Assembly (NCBI RefSeq): GCF_034930985.1 | Contig: NZ_JAYGIM010000022.1 | Location: 1-64,000 of the forward strand | Source of the DNA: Arcicella lustrica | GTDB taxonomy: Bacteria; Bacteroidota; Bacteroidia; Cytophagales; Spirosomataceae | Length of the DNA: 64,000 nt | Direction: 5' to 3' | Part shown: piece by piece, positions 35,671-45,900 of the stretch | Layout of the letters: the number at the start of each line of letters is the position of its first letter | Position numbering within the stretch: the stretch's first letter is position 1 | Notes under the pieces: generated by a model | Told to the model about the DNA's origin: nothing | Seen by the model: only the letters and a program-made list of their open reading frames with translations | The model's database searches: none | Position numbers and translations under genes: made by a program

Positions 35671-35720
35671 GAAAATACCTTCAAAAAGGATAAAATTTTA
35701 TCCTTTTTGAAGGTATTTTC
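35671..35720. terminator. Perfect 50-bp palindrome
   Basis: Positions 35671-35695 and 35696-35720 are exact reverse complements (outer GAAAATACCTTC, centre AAAATTTT). It lies 37 bp after the YfiT/BstA-like stop. It overlaps the start of the dispersed repeat copy 2. It may terminate transcription or extrude a cruciform. Confidence 0.7.
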
Positions 35721-35941
35721 CTACTAAAAGAGGAAAAATTTCATCTTTTAGTAGGAAAATTGGTATTCCAAGTATCAACATTTCTACTTTTTTGCGGAAT
35801 ATTGCGGTTTTTAACAGCAATATTCAATCGAAACTTCGGATTGTTGCGGTTTTAGATAGCAATTTTGCTATTTCAAATAAGAAAATCTCTTCTCTGGATA
35901 TAAAAATTCTTTCTTTTTTGCGGAAAATTACGGTTTTTAGT
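35682..35941. repeat. Dispersed structured repeat, copy 2
   Basis: 260 bp, matching copy 1 (18873-19090) plus one extra 42-nt unit. It contains a perfect 17-bp stem with a 12-nt loop (35715-35731 with 35744-35760) and GCGG-type blocks at 35794, 35836 and 35920, spaced 42 and 84 bp. Substitutions in the hairpin differ from copy 1 but pairing is kept. It occupies the gap between the YfiT/BstA-like gene and the MATE gene. Confidence 0.8.
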
Positions 35942-35971
35942 ACCAATGTACTTATTACTTCAACCGCAATT

Positions 35972-37324
35972 TTATAATTTCATTTTACCGACTTTATTAT
36001 AAAATCGCCAGCTTAATAAACTCGCAGAAGCGAAAAGACTAAGTGTTAGCCCAATCCAAATACCAATATGCTTTAAATCATAAATAAATCCTAAAACATA
36101 ACACAAAGGCAAGCCAACGCCCCAATAAGCAAAAATGGTAATTAAGGTAGGAACATTTACATCTTGCACTCCTCGTAAAATACCCAAACTCACCGCCTGA
36201 ACGCCATCGAATAATTGAAAAATTCCTCCCCAAATGATTAATTGGGCTGCCAATAATATTACGCCTTCGTCTTTTACATAACTCGCAAAAAAGTCATTGA
36301 AAGTCAACATCAACACGCCACAAACGCCCATAAAACTTACACCCATGAGTAATGCAGCGGTTCCAGCTCTAAAGATGGCAGTACGGTTTTTTTCTCCTAC
36401 ACCTGCCCCAACTCTGATGCCCCCAGCGGTAGCAATTCCAGTGGCAGCCATATAAGTAAGTGACACAAAACCAATTGCTACTTGGTGCGCCGCTTTATGT
36501 TCAATACTTATCCAACCCATCATTACAACAGCACCGTAGAAAGCCGCAATTTCGAAAAAGCCCTGAAAACCACTTGGAATGCCTACTTTCAGGATATTTT
36601 TAATCAGTTTAGGCATTTCATTTTCATGAATTTTTGTCCCTATATATTCTTTAAACTTACCTGAACGAAAAACATAATAAGTGATGGCAAGAAACATATA
36701 AAGCCTAGCAATACAAGTAGCATAACCAGCACCTTTTAATCCCAATTCTGGAAAAATCCAAATACCATTAATCAAAAAATAGTTCAGAATAACGTTCATC
36801 AAAAGGGCTGTCCAAGTAATATTCATGGCTACTTTGGTATGTGAAAGTCCGTCAGTAAAACTTTTCATCGCCGAGAAAAGAAAAGCTGGAATGGTAGAGG
36901 CTGTCATTATCCAAAGATACTCTTGTGTAAGTGTTCTAATCTGTGGAGGCTGTTGCAGTATTTCCATATTCAGTCCAAATGCCACTACTAATACCGAACA
37001 AATAATTGCCATCAACAAGGCTACCCACAAACTTGCTCTTAATAATAAATTACATTTGGCGAAATCGTTTTCAGCTTTGGCTTTGGCAACCATTGGCGAA
37101 ACAATTTGTAAACAGATATAACCAATAATGGAAATATTAATCAAAATTCCATTAGCATCAGCCGCTGCCGCCAAGGATTCTACCGCACCTTTATCGATGC
37201 GTCCTACTTGTATGGTATCTACCAAACCCATAATCATAATGCCTAACTGCCCCGCAATGATGGGAAGCGACAAACGATAAGTAGCAATAAGGTCGGGCTG
37301 ATAATTTTTAAACAAATTTTTCAA
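35972..37324 (-). CDS. MATE family efflux transporter
   Basis: A 450-residue protein with about twelve membrane helices in two similar halves, typical of the multidrug and toxic compound extrusion family (LSLPIIAGQLGIMIMGLVDT near the start; KVGIPSGFQGFFEIAAFYGA at the second half; GGIRVGAGVGEKNRTAIFRA). It should export cationic compounds using Na+ or H+. The frame requires a TTG start at 37324, since the next ATG lies inside the first helix. Confidence 0.92.
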   Translation of the reverse strand: MKNLFKNYQPDLIATYRLSLPIIAGQLGIMIMGLVDTIQVGRIDKGAVESLAAAADANGILINISIIGYICLQIVSPMVAKAKAENDFAKCNLLLRASLWVALLMAIICSVLVVAFGLNMEILQQPPQIRTLTQEYLWIMTASTIPAFLFSAMKSFTDGLSHTKVAMNITWTALLMNVILNYFLINGIWIFPELGLKGAGYATCIARLYMFLAITYYVFRSGKFKEYIGTKIHENEMPKLIKNILKVGIPSGFQGFFEIAAFYGAVVMMGWISIEHKAAHQVAIGFVSLTYMAATGIATAGGIRVGAGVGEKNRTAIFRAGTAALLMGVSFMGVCGVLMLTFNDFFASYVKDEGVILLAAQLIIWGGIFQLFDGVQAVSLGILRGVQDVNVPTLITIFAYWGVGLPLCYVLGFIYDLKHIGIWIGLTLSLFASASLLSWRFYNKVGKMKL

Positions 37325-37491
37325 GGGTATATTTTTTTAAGAGATTGTTGATACAAACAAAAGAAATGATTGAGAAAAGAAAGTTTTTGTAGATTCTTCT
37401 ACAAAGTTAAAACCTAAATAATTGATATACTTAATTGGCTTTTGATTTAAAACATCAAATGAAATAAATTAACATTAAAGACTAAAAACTG

Positions 37492-37499
37492 TACTTTTG
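37492..37499 (+). promoter_or_regulatory. Possible -7 box for mgsA
   Basis: TACTTTTG fits TAnnTTTG and lies 50 bp upstream of the mgsA ATG; no clear -33 element. Confidence 0.4.
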
Positions 37500-37549
37500 T
37501 TGCAGAAATCCTAAACACTTAACTTACCTAAAAACAATCCAACGATACT

Positions 37550-38002
37550 ATGTCGAATATTAGAACATTAAAGCCTCGAAAAAGAATTGCCATTATTGCA
37601 CACGATAATAAAAAAGCCGAATTAATTGATTGGGTTTATTACAACAGAGGAGTATTATCAAGACATGAATTATTTGCAACAGGAACAACAGGCAGATTGG
37701 TTGAAGAATCTATCGACCGACCAGTAACAAAATTATTAAGTGGTCCGTTGGGTGGCGACCAGCAAATTGGTGCTTTAGTAGCCGAAGGTGCTGTTGACAT
37801 GATTATCTTTTTCTGGGACCCAATGGCATCACAACCGCATGACCCAGATATTAAAGCTTTGTTGCGTTTGGGTGTAGTTTGGAATATCCCAATGGCTTGT
37901 AACCGTGCCACGGCTGATTTTATGTTGACTTCGCCATTAATGAATGATGAATACGAATCTCGTCTGACAGATTATTCTGTTTATTTGGGAAGAAAAGTAT
38001 AG
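37550..38002 (+). CDS. mgsA: Methylglyoxal synthase
   Basis: A 150-residue cytosolic enzyme that converts dihydroxyacetone phosphate to methylglyoxal and phosphate, a bypass when sugar phosphates build up. The family blocks are all present: RIAIIAHDNKKAELIDWV, TGTTGRLVEE, SGPLGGDQQIGA with the catalytic Asp (Asp70), and FFWDPMASQPHDPDIKALLR followed by NIPMACNRATADF. It is flanked by a likely promoter and by a long hairpin shared with the convergent dehydrogenase gene. Confidence 0.97.
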   Translation: MSNIRTLKPRKRIAIIAHDNKKAELIDWVYYNRGVLSRHELFATGTTGRLVEESIDRPVTKLLSGPLGGDQQIGALVAEGAVDMIIFFWDPMASQPHDPDIKALLRLGVVWNIPMACNRATADFMLTSPLMNDEYESRLTDYSVYLGRKV

Positions 38003-38008
38003 TTTTCA

Positions 38009-38082
38009 ATTTGAAGATTTGAAAATGGCAAGAAATAAACAAGTAAGTTTTATTCATCAATCACATTTTCAAATCTTCAAAT
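38009..38082. terminator. Hairpin between convergent mgsA and dehydrogenase genes
   Basis: A perfect 19-bp stem (38009-38027 with 38064-38082; starts ATTTGAAGATTTG) with a 36-nt loop. It likely ends transcripts from both sides, although U tracts are weak. Confidence 0.65.
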
Positions 38083-38097
38083 CACCAAATTTTCAAA

Positions 38098-39039
38098 TCA
38101 CCCCAAGCCATACATCTTCTTAATTTTCTCAAAAAGTACTTCGTTAATTTTTCGGTAGCTTTCAACCGTCCAACCCGCAATGTGTGGCGTTAATATTACA
38201 TTTTTCATTTGAAACAATTGCTCATAAACCTCTTCTTGTTCAGGTGTTAATTGTTTCATTTTCTCATTTTCTAATACATCCAAGCAAGCCCCTCTTACTT
38301 TACCCGATTGTAAGTTTTTCAAAATATCCGTAACAGAAGCCACTTCTCCACGAGAAGTATTTATTAGGAAAATATTCTTTTTGAATTTCGATAAATACAC
38401 ATCGTTCACCAGCATTTTCGATGACTCATTTAAAGGAATATGCAAAGAAAGTATATCTGTTTTCTCAAAGATTTCTTCCATCGTTACTTCTTTTACCAAG
38501 TTGGATGAGTAATCTGTTTTGAAACAATCGTAAGCCAATACTTCTACACCAAAGCCCGCTAGTCGCTCAGAAAGCGCTTTTCCCATATTACCATAACCGA
38601 TAATACCGACCGTCATACCTTTTAATTCTGTGCCACGATTGGCTTCACGCAACCAAATTTTCTGACGAACTTCTGCATCAGCCCAATTGATTTTATTGAA
38701 AAGCGACAACAACATTCCTAAAGTATGCTCCGCAACAGCATCAGAATTTCCTTCATTTGCTGCAAACAATTGAATATTTAATAGCTCTACGGCTTCAATA
38801 TCAATCAAATCTAAACCTGCGCCAGCTCTACCAATAAATTCTAATTTTTGTTGATGCGTTAAAAACTCTTTATCAATTTTAGTTTTACTTCTAATCAATA
38901 ATCCTTCGTAATCTTTTATGATATTCAATAATTCAGGACGTTGAATATTGGGTTGGTAATCTGGAGAAAAACCTATTTCACTGAGCATCGTCAGGATGCT
39001 TGGGTGCATATCATCAGCAATTAAAACTTTCTTCATCAT
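38098..39039 (-). CDS. D-isomer-specific 2-hydroxyacid dehydrogenase
   Basis: A 313-residue NAD-dependent dehydrogenase of the SerA/PdxB group. It has the substrate-side FIGRAGAGLDLID, the nucleotide-binding VGIIGYGNMGKALSERLAGF, and the catalytic Arg (NTSRGE), Glu (DVLENE) and His (TPHIAGWT). A lone catalytic core without an ACT domain fits a short phosphoglycerate dehydrogenase; erythronate-4-phosphate dehydrogenase (PdxB) is possible because pdxA is two genes upstream on the same strand. It is separated from the next gene by a terminator. Confidence 0.88.
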   Translation of the reverse strand: MMKKVLIADDMHPSILTMLSEIGFSPDYQPNIQRPELLNIIKDYEGLLIRSKTKIDKEFLTHQQKLEFIGRAGAGLDLIDIEAVELLNIQLFAANEGNSDAVAEHTLGMLLSLFNKINWADAEVRQKIWLREANRGTELKGMTVGIIGYGNMGKALSERLAGFGVEVLAYDCFKTDYSSNLVKEVTMEEIFEKTDILSLHIPLNESSKMLVNDVYLSKFKKNIFLINTSRGEVASVTDILKNLQSGKVRGACLDVLENEKMKQLTPEQEEVYEQLFQMKNVILTPHIAGWTVESYRKINEVLFEKIKKMYGLG

Positions 39040-39090
39040 ATTTGTTGTTCGTACCGATTAATTAATTCCGCTTCGGTATGAATAAGTACT

Positions 39091-39119
39091 AAAAAAACCT
39101 GCCACTGAGGTGACAGGTT
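39091..39119 (-). terminator. Intrinsic terminator after the TIM-barrel gene at 39173
   Basis: The stem AACCTGCCAC/GTGACAGGTT (39096-39105 with 39110-39119, one mismatch) has a 4-nt loop and, on the minus strand, a run of T residues. Confidence 0.8.
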
Positions 39120-39172
39120 CATTTTCTGTTTACAAATTTAACAGATTAAATATTTTTCAGAAAAATTAGCGC

Positions 39173-40051
39173 CTAAAACTTTAATTTTTTCAAGTTGTTT
39201 AAGCCAATTTCAATGCCTTCCATTGGAGTACGTTTGTAGTTTTCTAATTCAACCACAAAGTATTTTGTACCTGCAATTTTAGCCGCATTAAAAATCTCTT
39301 GGAAATTAATATCGCCTTCTCCTACTTCTACTGTTACATTTTTAACTGGATCGTGGTCTTTTACGTGGAAATGCGTAAATCTTCCTGGATGGTTTTTGAA
39401 CCATTCGATAGGTTGTTCTTTACCCACAACTACCCAATATAAATCCATTTCGAATGTTACTAAATTCTTATCAGTATTATTCAAAAGGGTTGTATAAAGT
39501 TGTTCGCCATTATACTTTTTGAATTCAAAATCATGGTTATGGTAACCAAATTTCACACCAGAAGCCTTGCAATATTCACCTGCTTTATTGAAAGTTTCTG
39601 CCATTTGCTTACCAATCAAACGGTCTGGGTCAGACATGTATGGAGCAATCACATATTTTTGACCAACTTTGATTGCATCTTCTACCAATTTCTTGAAATC
39701 ATCAGAAAGCTGTCCGTTTGCATAGTCTTTTGAAGTAACCATAGCATGAGCAGATGGCATTTTCAAACCGTTATCAGCCAACGTTTTTGCATAATCAGCA
39801 GGTGTTAAACCAAAGAATTTGCCGTTTGAATAACCAAAACCTTCTACTTCTTTGTAACCCATTTTAGCAATTTTAGCCAAAGTATCTTTAGCATCTACTT
39901 TGATGGCATCACGCACAGAATATAACTGTACCCCAATATGGCGAGCCTCTTTTTTAGCAGCCCATAAATCATTCGCAAGAAGCGTTGCACCAGCAGTAGC
40001 AATTAAGCTATTTTTCAAAAAGTCACGACGTGATTGTTGTTCGATTGACAT
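39173..40051 (-). CDS. Sugar phosphate isomerase/epimerase-like TIM barrel, Tat-exported
   Basis: A 292-residue protein with a twin-arginine signal (QSRRDFLKNSLIATAGATLL) followed by a xylose-isomerase-like TIM barrel: IGVQLYSVRDAIK, KMGYKEVEGFGY, FGYHNHDFEF, TFEMDLYWVV, FTHFHVKDHD and YFVVELENYK, the Glu/Asp/His metal-binding ends of the barrel strands. Exported relatives of this type are common in Bacteroidota and act on sugars or inositols; the substrate is unknown. A second member lies at 57191-58102. Confidence 0.9.
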   Translation of the reverse strand: MSIEQQSRRDFLKNSLIATAGATLLANDLWAAKKEARHIGVQLYSVRDAIKVDAKDTLAKIAKMGYKEVEGFGYSNGKFFGLTPADYAKTLADNGLKMPSAHAMVTSKDYANGQLSDDFKKLVEDAIKVGQKYVIAPYMSDPDRLIGKQMAETFNKAGEYCKASGVKFGYHNHDFEFKKYNGEQLYTTLLNNTDKNLVTFEMDLYWVVVGKEQPIEWFKNHPGRFTHFHVKDHDPVKNVTVEVGEGDINFQEIFNAAKIAGTKYFVVELENYKRTPMEGIEIGLNNLKKLKF

Positions 40052-40134
40052 TGTTAATTAAGGTTGAATTTAGATTGAATAATATTTTTAGAAAATATTT
40101 TACCCTTACAAATTAAGGCTTTTTTGAATTTTCC

Positions 40135-41154
40135 TTATACTGGACTAACTATTTCTTTTCTATTTCTTACTACATCAATGGCTGTAAAAATAGCTTCAAG
40201 CATGGATGTTTCTTTGGCTATATTTTTTCCAGCAATATCATAAGCCGTTCCGTGGTCTGGCGAAGTACGTACTATCGAAAGTCCAGCCGTAAAATTGACA
40301 CCATTTTCAAAAGAAATGTATTTAAAAGGAATCAATCCTTGGTCGTGATACATTGCTAAAACAGCGTCATAATGTTTAAATTGAGCATTTCCGAAAAATC
40401 CATCCGCCGGAAAAGGTCCAAAAACAAGATTACCTTTCTTTCTGAATTGTTCCAAAACTGGAGAGATTACTTCTTTTTCCTCATTACCTAATAAGCCATC
40501 TTCTCCAGCGTGAGGATTCAAGCCCAATACAGCAATTTTTGGTTTTTGAATACCAAAATCTTCTACCAAAGAAGTAAACATCAAATTCAGTTTCTGCGTA
40601 ATTTTTTCCTGAGTAATCGCTCCACGTACTCTTCCCAAAGGAATATGTCCTGTTACTACGCCAACTCTCAACACATCAGAAACCAAAAACATCAAAGATT
40701 CTTTGGAATCAAACGCTTCAGTGAAGTATTCAGTATGCCCAGGGAATTTAAATTCTTCAGATTGGATATTATTTTTATTGATGGGAGCCGTCACGATAGC
40801 ATGAATATGCCCAGCTTTTAAATCTTCCGTTGCTTTTTGTAAACAAGCTAAAGCAGCAGCACCCGCTTCAGGAGTTACTTTACCCGGTGTTACTTCGGTT
40901 TGTTTATCATCCCAACAAGTAATGACGTTGGTAAATTTTGGATTGATTTGGTCGATACTCTGAATACCATGTAAAGTCCAATCTTTTAATTCAAGTGCTT
41001 TTCTGTAATAAGTAAATACTCTTTGCGAACCATAAATTACAGGCGTACAAAGTTTTAAAATACGGTTACTTGTTAATGCCTTTAAAATTACTTCAGGCCC
41101 TACACCATTATAATCGCCTAAAGTTATTCCTATGATTGGTTTTTGTTGTTCCAT
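40135..41154 (-). CDS. pdxA: 4-hydroxythreonine-4-phosphate dehydrogenase
   Basis: A 339-residue enzyme of vitamin B6 synthesis. Signatures: IGITLGDYNGVGPEVILKAL at the start, IVTAPINKNNI, FPGHTEYF with a metal-binding His, VVTGHIPLGRVRGAIT, LGLNPHAGEDG, AMYHDQGLIPFKYISF and RTSPDHGTAYDIAGK. It oxidises 4-phosphohydroxy-threonine, and the product is used by PdxJ. pdxH in this window belongs to the same pathway. It is the first gene of a minus-strand run with the TIM-barrel and 2-hydroxyacid dehydrogenase genes. Confidence 0.96.
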   Translation of the reverse strand: MEQQKPIIGITLGDYNGVGPEVILKALTSNRILKLCTPVIYGSQRVFTYYRKALELKDWTLHGIQSIDQINPKFTNVITCWDDKQTEVTPGKVTPEAGAAALACLQKATEDLKAGHIHAIVTAPINKNNIQSEEFKFPGHTEYFTEAFDSKESLMFLVSDVLRVGVVTGHIPLGRVRGAITQEKITQKLNLMFTSLVEDFGIQKPKIAVLGLNPHAGEDGLLGNEEKEVISPVLEQFRKKGNLVFGPFPADGFFGNAQFKHYDAVLAMYHDQGLIPFKYISFENGVNFTAGLSIVRTSPDHGTAYDIAGKNIAKETSMLEAIFTAIDVVRNRKEIVSPV

Positions 41155-41251
41155 TGTTTTTGTAATGAGGGAATGGTTGATTTCTTTAAAATAACAGAGT
41201 TTTCACCATTCTATAAATTTGAGTTGCAAGTTATCTTAAAAGTAGGGGAAA

Positions 41252-41284
41252 TAAAAAAGGTTCAACGAATTGCTTCGCTGAACC
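41252..41284 (-). terminator. Intrinsic terminator after the DUF418 gene
   Basis: The stem GGTTCAACGAA/TTCGCTGAACC (41259-41269 with 41274-41284, one mismatch) has a 4-nt loop and, on the minus strand, a T run. Confidence 0.8.
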
Positions 41285-41305
41285 CAATATTGAATTCTGT
41301 TAAAA

Positions 41306-41998
41306 CTACTTTTTGAAGGCTTGCCATTTTAAATAAGTTGCTGAACGCCAAAGCCATTCCATTGGTCCACAAATAAATATACTTAGCCACCATTTACTAA
41401 AAATGATTTGAAAAATAAAAATTCCGATACCAATTACATAACACCAAGCAGGACTAATATCGCCCGCCAAGCCAAAACCAATTCCATAAAATAACAATAC
41501 ACCAAAGGCACTTTGCATTAAATAGTTTGTCATTGCCATTTTGCCAATTGTAGCTAAAGTCATATTCACAACTGCCATTTGTTTTAAATTACTTAAATAA
41601 AATAATCCAGTGATGTAAGTCATTGTAATGAGAAGAGATTTCAATAAAATTAAAAAATTATGAAAAATGATTACTGGGTTGTTTCCTACATGATTATTTA
41701 ACCCAAAATCTACTTTTTTCAGTAAAATGACACAAGAAAGAGTAACAATTATCAAGAACAGTAATATTTTGTTCAAATGAGGCCTTATAAGATCTAGGTT
41801 TTCTAAAACCTTTCCCCTTCCAATAAAAAGTCCAAACAGCATAAAGCCAAAAGTCACAAAAATTCTACTGGTATTAAACTGATAGTCAACTTTTGTTTTA
41901 AGTCCCTTCAAATTTTGAGTAACAATCTCTTGATAAGTTCCTTGCTTCAAAGTATAAAAACTTTGAATGTAGCTTTTTTCCTGATGTTCATTTCCCAT
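41306..41998 (-). CDS. DUF418 family membrane protein, C-terminal part (frameshifted)
   Basis: A 230-residue C-terminal portion of a DUF418 (YeiB-like) membrane protein: FVTFGFMLFGLFIGR, a late membrane-helix series, TIGKMAMTNYLMQSAFGVL and the family-typical WWLSIFICGPMEWLWRSATY. Reading upstream of the ATG at 41998 the frame stays open (RNQIQFYGSVPKAQTSRG) back to the place where the N-terminal fragment stops, so the two ORFs are one gene in two frames. Joined they give about 400 residues, the usual family size. Function of DUF418 proteins is unclear; some resemble acyltransferase-type membrane proteins. Confidence 0.8.
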   Translation of the reverse strand: MGNEHQEKSYIQSFYTLKQGTYQEIVTQNLKGLKTKVDYQFNTSRIFVTFGFMLFGLFIGRGKVLENLDLIRPHLNKILLFLIIVTLSCVILLKKVDFGLNNHVGNNPVIIFHNFLILLKSLLITMTYITGLFYLSNLKQMAVVNMTLATIGKMAMTNYLMQSAFGVLLFYGIGFGLAGDISPAWCYVIGIGIFIFQIIFSKWWLSIFICGPMEWLWRSATYLKWQAFKK

Positions 41999-42057
41999 TT
42001 CTACACCTCTACTTGTTTGTGCTTTAGGAACTGAACCATAAAATTGGATTTGATTTC

Positions 42058-42528
42058 TTAAAAAACTAGGCAGAATAAGAATAAAAAAAATGCAAAACTT
42101 AATAAGGTTTTACTTCCAATATTCCTCAATAAAATTAAAAAAACACCTAGAAAAGCATATACTCCTAACACATCTCCATTCCAATGCACATGATGGATAA
42201 AGCCAATGATAAAAAGAATAAGTAACCTCCAAATAAATCTTGGAATAAATTTTTTATCCGAATCTTTCCTCTGTCCTAATTGAATGGCAAAGCTCACTCC
42301 AAATAATAAAGAAAAAATGGTGTAAAATTTACCCACAATAAAAAAATTATTAAATTGATTTACAACAACACTTGCTAAATCATTTTGATACTTTACATTG
42401 ATTATATTGGGAATGATGCTTAGGACAAACCAAGCCCTAATATGTGTTAAAGCCATTCCTAGCAATGCAAATCCCCTAAGGGAATCAACAAACAAAATTC
42501 TATTTTTTGAGGTGTTTAAATTCATCAT
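42058..42528 (-). CDS. DUF418 family membrane protein, N-terminal part (frameshifted)
   Basis: A 156-residue N-terminal portion with the family start (RILFVDSLRGFALLGMALTH, FYTIFSLLFGVSFAIQLGQR) and the HHVHWNGDVLGVYAFLGVFL segment. The frame ends in a hydrophobic nonsense tail (FLFLFCLVF) right after a run of eight A on the plus strand (42083-42090). One additional base there would join it to the C-terminal ORF. It may be a pseudogene, a phase-variable gene or a sequencing error. Confidence 0.8.
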   Translation of the reverse strand: MMNLNTSKNRILFVDSLRGFALLGMALTHIRAWFVLSIIPNIINVKYQNDLASVVVNQFNNFFIVGKFYTIFSLLFGVSFAIQLGQRKDSDKKFIPRFIWRLLILFIIGFIHHVHWNGDVLGVYAFLGVFLILLRNIGSKTLLSFAFFLFLFCLVF

Positions 42529-42924
42529 GATTAAACTTGTTAGGGTTTATTAAAAATTGAGAACCTTATATACTCTTTTCAAGTAAGATTACAAATCCAT
42601 GTAAATGTATTTGTAACTTAGTAATTCAATAAATCCTTAGCTCAGGATAATAAATGATTTTTGTCATTTATCACATTGAAACACCAAGCACATTTACAAA
42701 AATAGCATCTAACCAAAACCAAATTGCATCTTTCTAATATCTGCCAAATTTTCTTGTGTAGAAGTAACCAAATACCCAATTTATTTTTGATTTTTGTATG
42801 ATTTAATATGTTTTTGTTTTGTAGATTATAATTTCTTAATAGTTAGCCTTAGTAAGAGATTTTCAAAACACAAGACCCTTTCAAATAAAGCATTTACCAA
42901 TAATCGACAACCAATTTCTGAAAT
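42529..42924. other. Intergenic region upstream of pyruvate carboxylase
   Basis: 396 bp between divergent genes. A perfect 8-bp inverted repeat ATAAATGA/TCATTTAT (42650-42657 with 42664-42671) is the only structure seen. No gene was recognised. Confidence 0.4.
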
Positions 42925-45900
42925 ATGGCTCAGCCTTACGTCCAAAAAATCAACAGTCTCTTGGTAGCCAATCGTGGTGAGATTGCTATCCGAATCATGC
43001 GTGCTGCCTCTGAATTAGGTATTCGCACCGTTGCCGTTTATACGTTTGAAGACCGTTATTCTCTTCACCGATACAAAGCCGATGAAGCTTACCAAATCGG
43101 GAAAGATGATGAGCCTTTAAAACCTTATTTGGATATTGAAGGAATTATTAAACTCTGTAAAGAGAAAAAAATTGATGCGATTCATCCAGGATATGGCTTT
43201 CTTTCTGAAAACGTAACGTTGGCTCGCCGTTGTCGTGAAGAAGGTATCAAATTCATTGGACCATCTCCAGAAGCAATGGATGCTTTGGGTGATAAAGTAG
43301 CTGCTAAAGTAGCTGCCAGAATCGCACAAGTACCAATGATTGAGGACTCTAAAGAAGATTTAATCAATTATGATATTGCACTTTCGGAAGCACGTAAAAT
43401 CGGATTCCCAGTAATGGTAAAAGCTGCTGCGGGTGGTGGCGGAAGAGGAATGCGTGTAGTTCGTGAAGAAGAATCTTTAGAAAAAGCATTCAGCGAAGCC
43501 AAAAACGAAGCAAAAAATGCTTTTGGTGACGATACTATTTTCATTGAAAAATTTATCGACCAACCAAAACATATTGAAGTACAATTATTAGGTGACCAAC
43601 ACGGAAATTTAGTTCACCTTTATGAACGTGACTGTTCTGTACAAAGACGTTTCCAAAAAGTAGTTGAAGTTGCACCTTCTTTTGGTTTGAAAGAAGAAAC
43701 TCGTCAGAAATTATATCAATATGCTTTATCAATTGGTAAAGCAGTAAATTATTATAATGCTGGTACGGTTGAGTTCTTGGTGGATAAAGACGAAAACATT
43801 TTCTTTATCGAAGTAAACCCACGTATTCAAGTAGAACATACCATTACTGAAGAAGTAACAGGAATTGACATTGTTAGAACGCAAATTCTAATTGCTCAAA
43901 ACTATAAACTTTCAGACAGTAATATCTTTATTTTAAAACAAGAAGATATTCCGTTGAATGGTTATGCCATTCAATGTCGTATTACAACAGAAGATCCTGC
44001 TAATGGCTTTAAACCAGATTTCGGAACAATTATCGCTTACCGAAATGCCGCAGGTTTTGGCATTCGTTTAGATGAAGGTTCATCATATCCAGGTGTAAAA
44101 ATTTCTCCATACTTCGATTCGATGTTGGTGAAAGTGTCTGCTCGTGGTAGAACCTTGAAAGGAGCTTCTGAACGTCTTTCACGTGCTTTAACAGAATTCC
44201 GTATTCGTGGTGTAAAAACGAATATTCCTTTCCTTAAAAATGTAATTACGCACCCAGTTTTCCAAAAAGGAAAATGTGTGGTACAATTCATTGACTCACA
44301 TCCAGAGTTATTCGATTTTAAAACTTCAAGAGACCGTTCAACGAAAGTACTTCGTTATTTGGGTGATGTGGTAGTAAATGGTAATCCAGATGTAAAAGTT
44401 AAAAACGAACGTACTTTCCGTACACCAGTTGTACCAGCTTTTGATGCTTTTGCAGCATATCCAGCAGGAAATAAACAATTGTTAGATTCGATGGGTGCTG
44501 ATAAATTCAGTCAGTACATCAAAGAACAAAAGCAAATTTTATATACTGATACTACTTTCAGAGATGGTCACCAATCTTTATTAGCAACACGTGTCCGTAC
44601 TAAAGATATGGTAGCGGTTGCTGAAAGCTATGCTAAAAACTTCCCACAATTATTTTCAATGGAAGTTTGGGGCGGTGCTACTTTCGACGTAGCGATGCGT
44701 TTCTTGAACGAATCTCCTTGGAAACGTTTAGAAGCATTCCGTGAAGCAATGCCAAATATGCTTTTACAAATGCTTTTCCGTGGTTCAAATGCGGTAGGTT
44801 ATTCAGCATATCCAGATAATTTAATTGAGAAATTCGTAGAAAAATCTGCCGAAACAGGTATTGATGTCTTCCGTATTTTCGACTCCCTAAACTGGGTTGA
44901 AGCTATGAAAGTATCTATTAAAGCTGTTCGTGAACGTACAAATGCTATCGCAGAAGCTTCTATTTGTTATACTGGTGATGTCTTTACGAATGAAAAATAT
45001 TCGTTACAATATTACTTAGATATGGCTCGCCAGTTAGAAGACGAAGGAGCGCACATCTTGGCGATTAAAGACATGGCAGGTTTACTTAGACCTTACCAAG
45101 CACAATTGTTAGTAACAGAGTTGAAAAAAGCTCTTTCAATTCCTGTACACTTACATACACACGATACTGCTTCGATTCAAGCGGCTACTTATTTAAAAGC
45201 CATTGAAGCTGGTGTTGATATTGTGGATTGTTCTTTAGGTTCAATGTCTGGCTTAACGGCTCAACCAAACTTCAATTCGGTGGTGGCAATGATGCAAGGA
45301 AACGAGCGTGAATGCCCAATCAATTTACCATTATTGAACCAATACTCTACTTATTGGGAAGATATTCGTCAATTGTATTATCCGTTTGAATCTGAATTAA
45401 AAGCAGGAACTGCCGAGGTTTACGATAACGAAATTCCGGGCGGACAATATACTAACTTGCGTGGACAAGCCATTGCTCTGGGCGTAGGCGATAAATTTGA
45501 ATTGATGAAGAGCAATTATGTTGAAGCTAACAAATTGTTTGGCGACATCGTAAAAGTAACACCGTCTTCAAAAGTGGTTGGTGATATGGCTATCTTTATG
45601 ACCGCCAACTCTTTAACTGCTGAGGATGTATATGCGAAAGGGGCAACGCTTTCTTTCCCTGAGTCTGTAAAAGATTTCTTCAAAGGTGGTTTAGGTCAGC
45701 CTTATGGCGGTTTCCCAAAACAATTACAAGAAATTATCTTGAAAGGAGAAACTCCATTGACTACTCGTCCGAACGATACAATTCCTCCAATTGATTTTGG
45801 AAAGGATTTTGAAGATTTCAAAACGAAATTCCCAGAAAACGAGCAAGGAGAATTAGATTATCTTTCATACAAAATGTATCCGAAAGTATATGAAGATTAC

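Noticed and set aside
35792..35977. 61-codon plus-strand ORF within the dispersed repeat
   Set aside because: It is a translation of the 42-nt repeat modules with no ATG conserved in copy 1. Frame retention follows from a period divisible by three; noted in findings but not called a gene.
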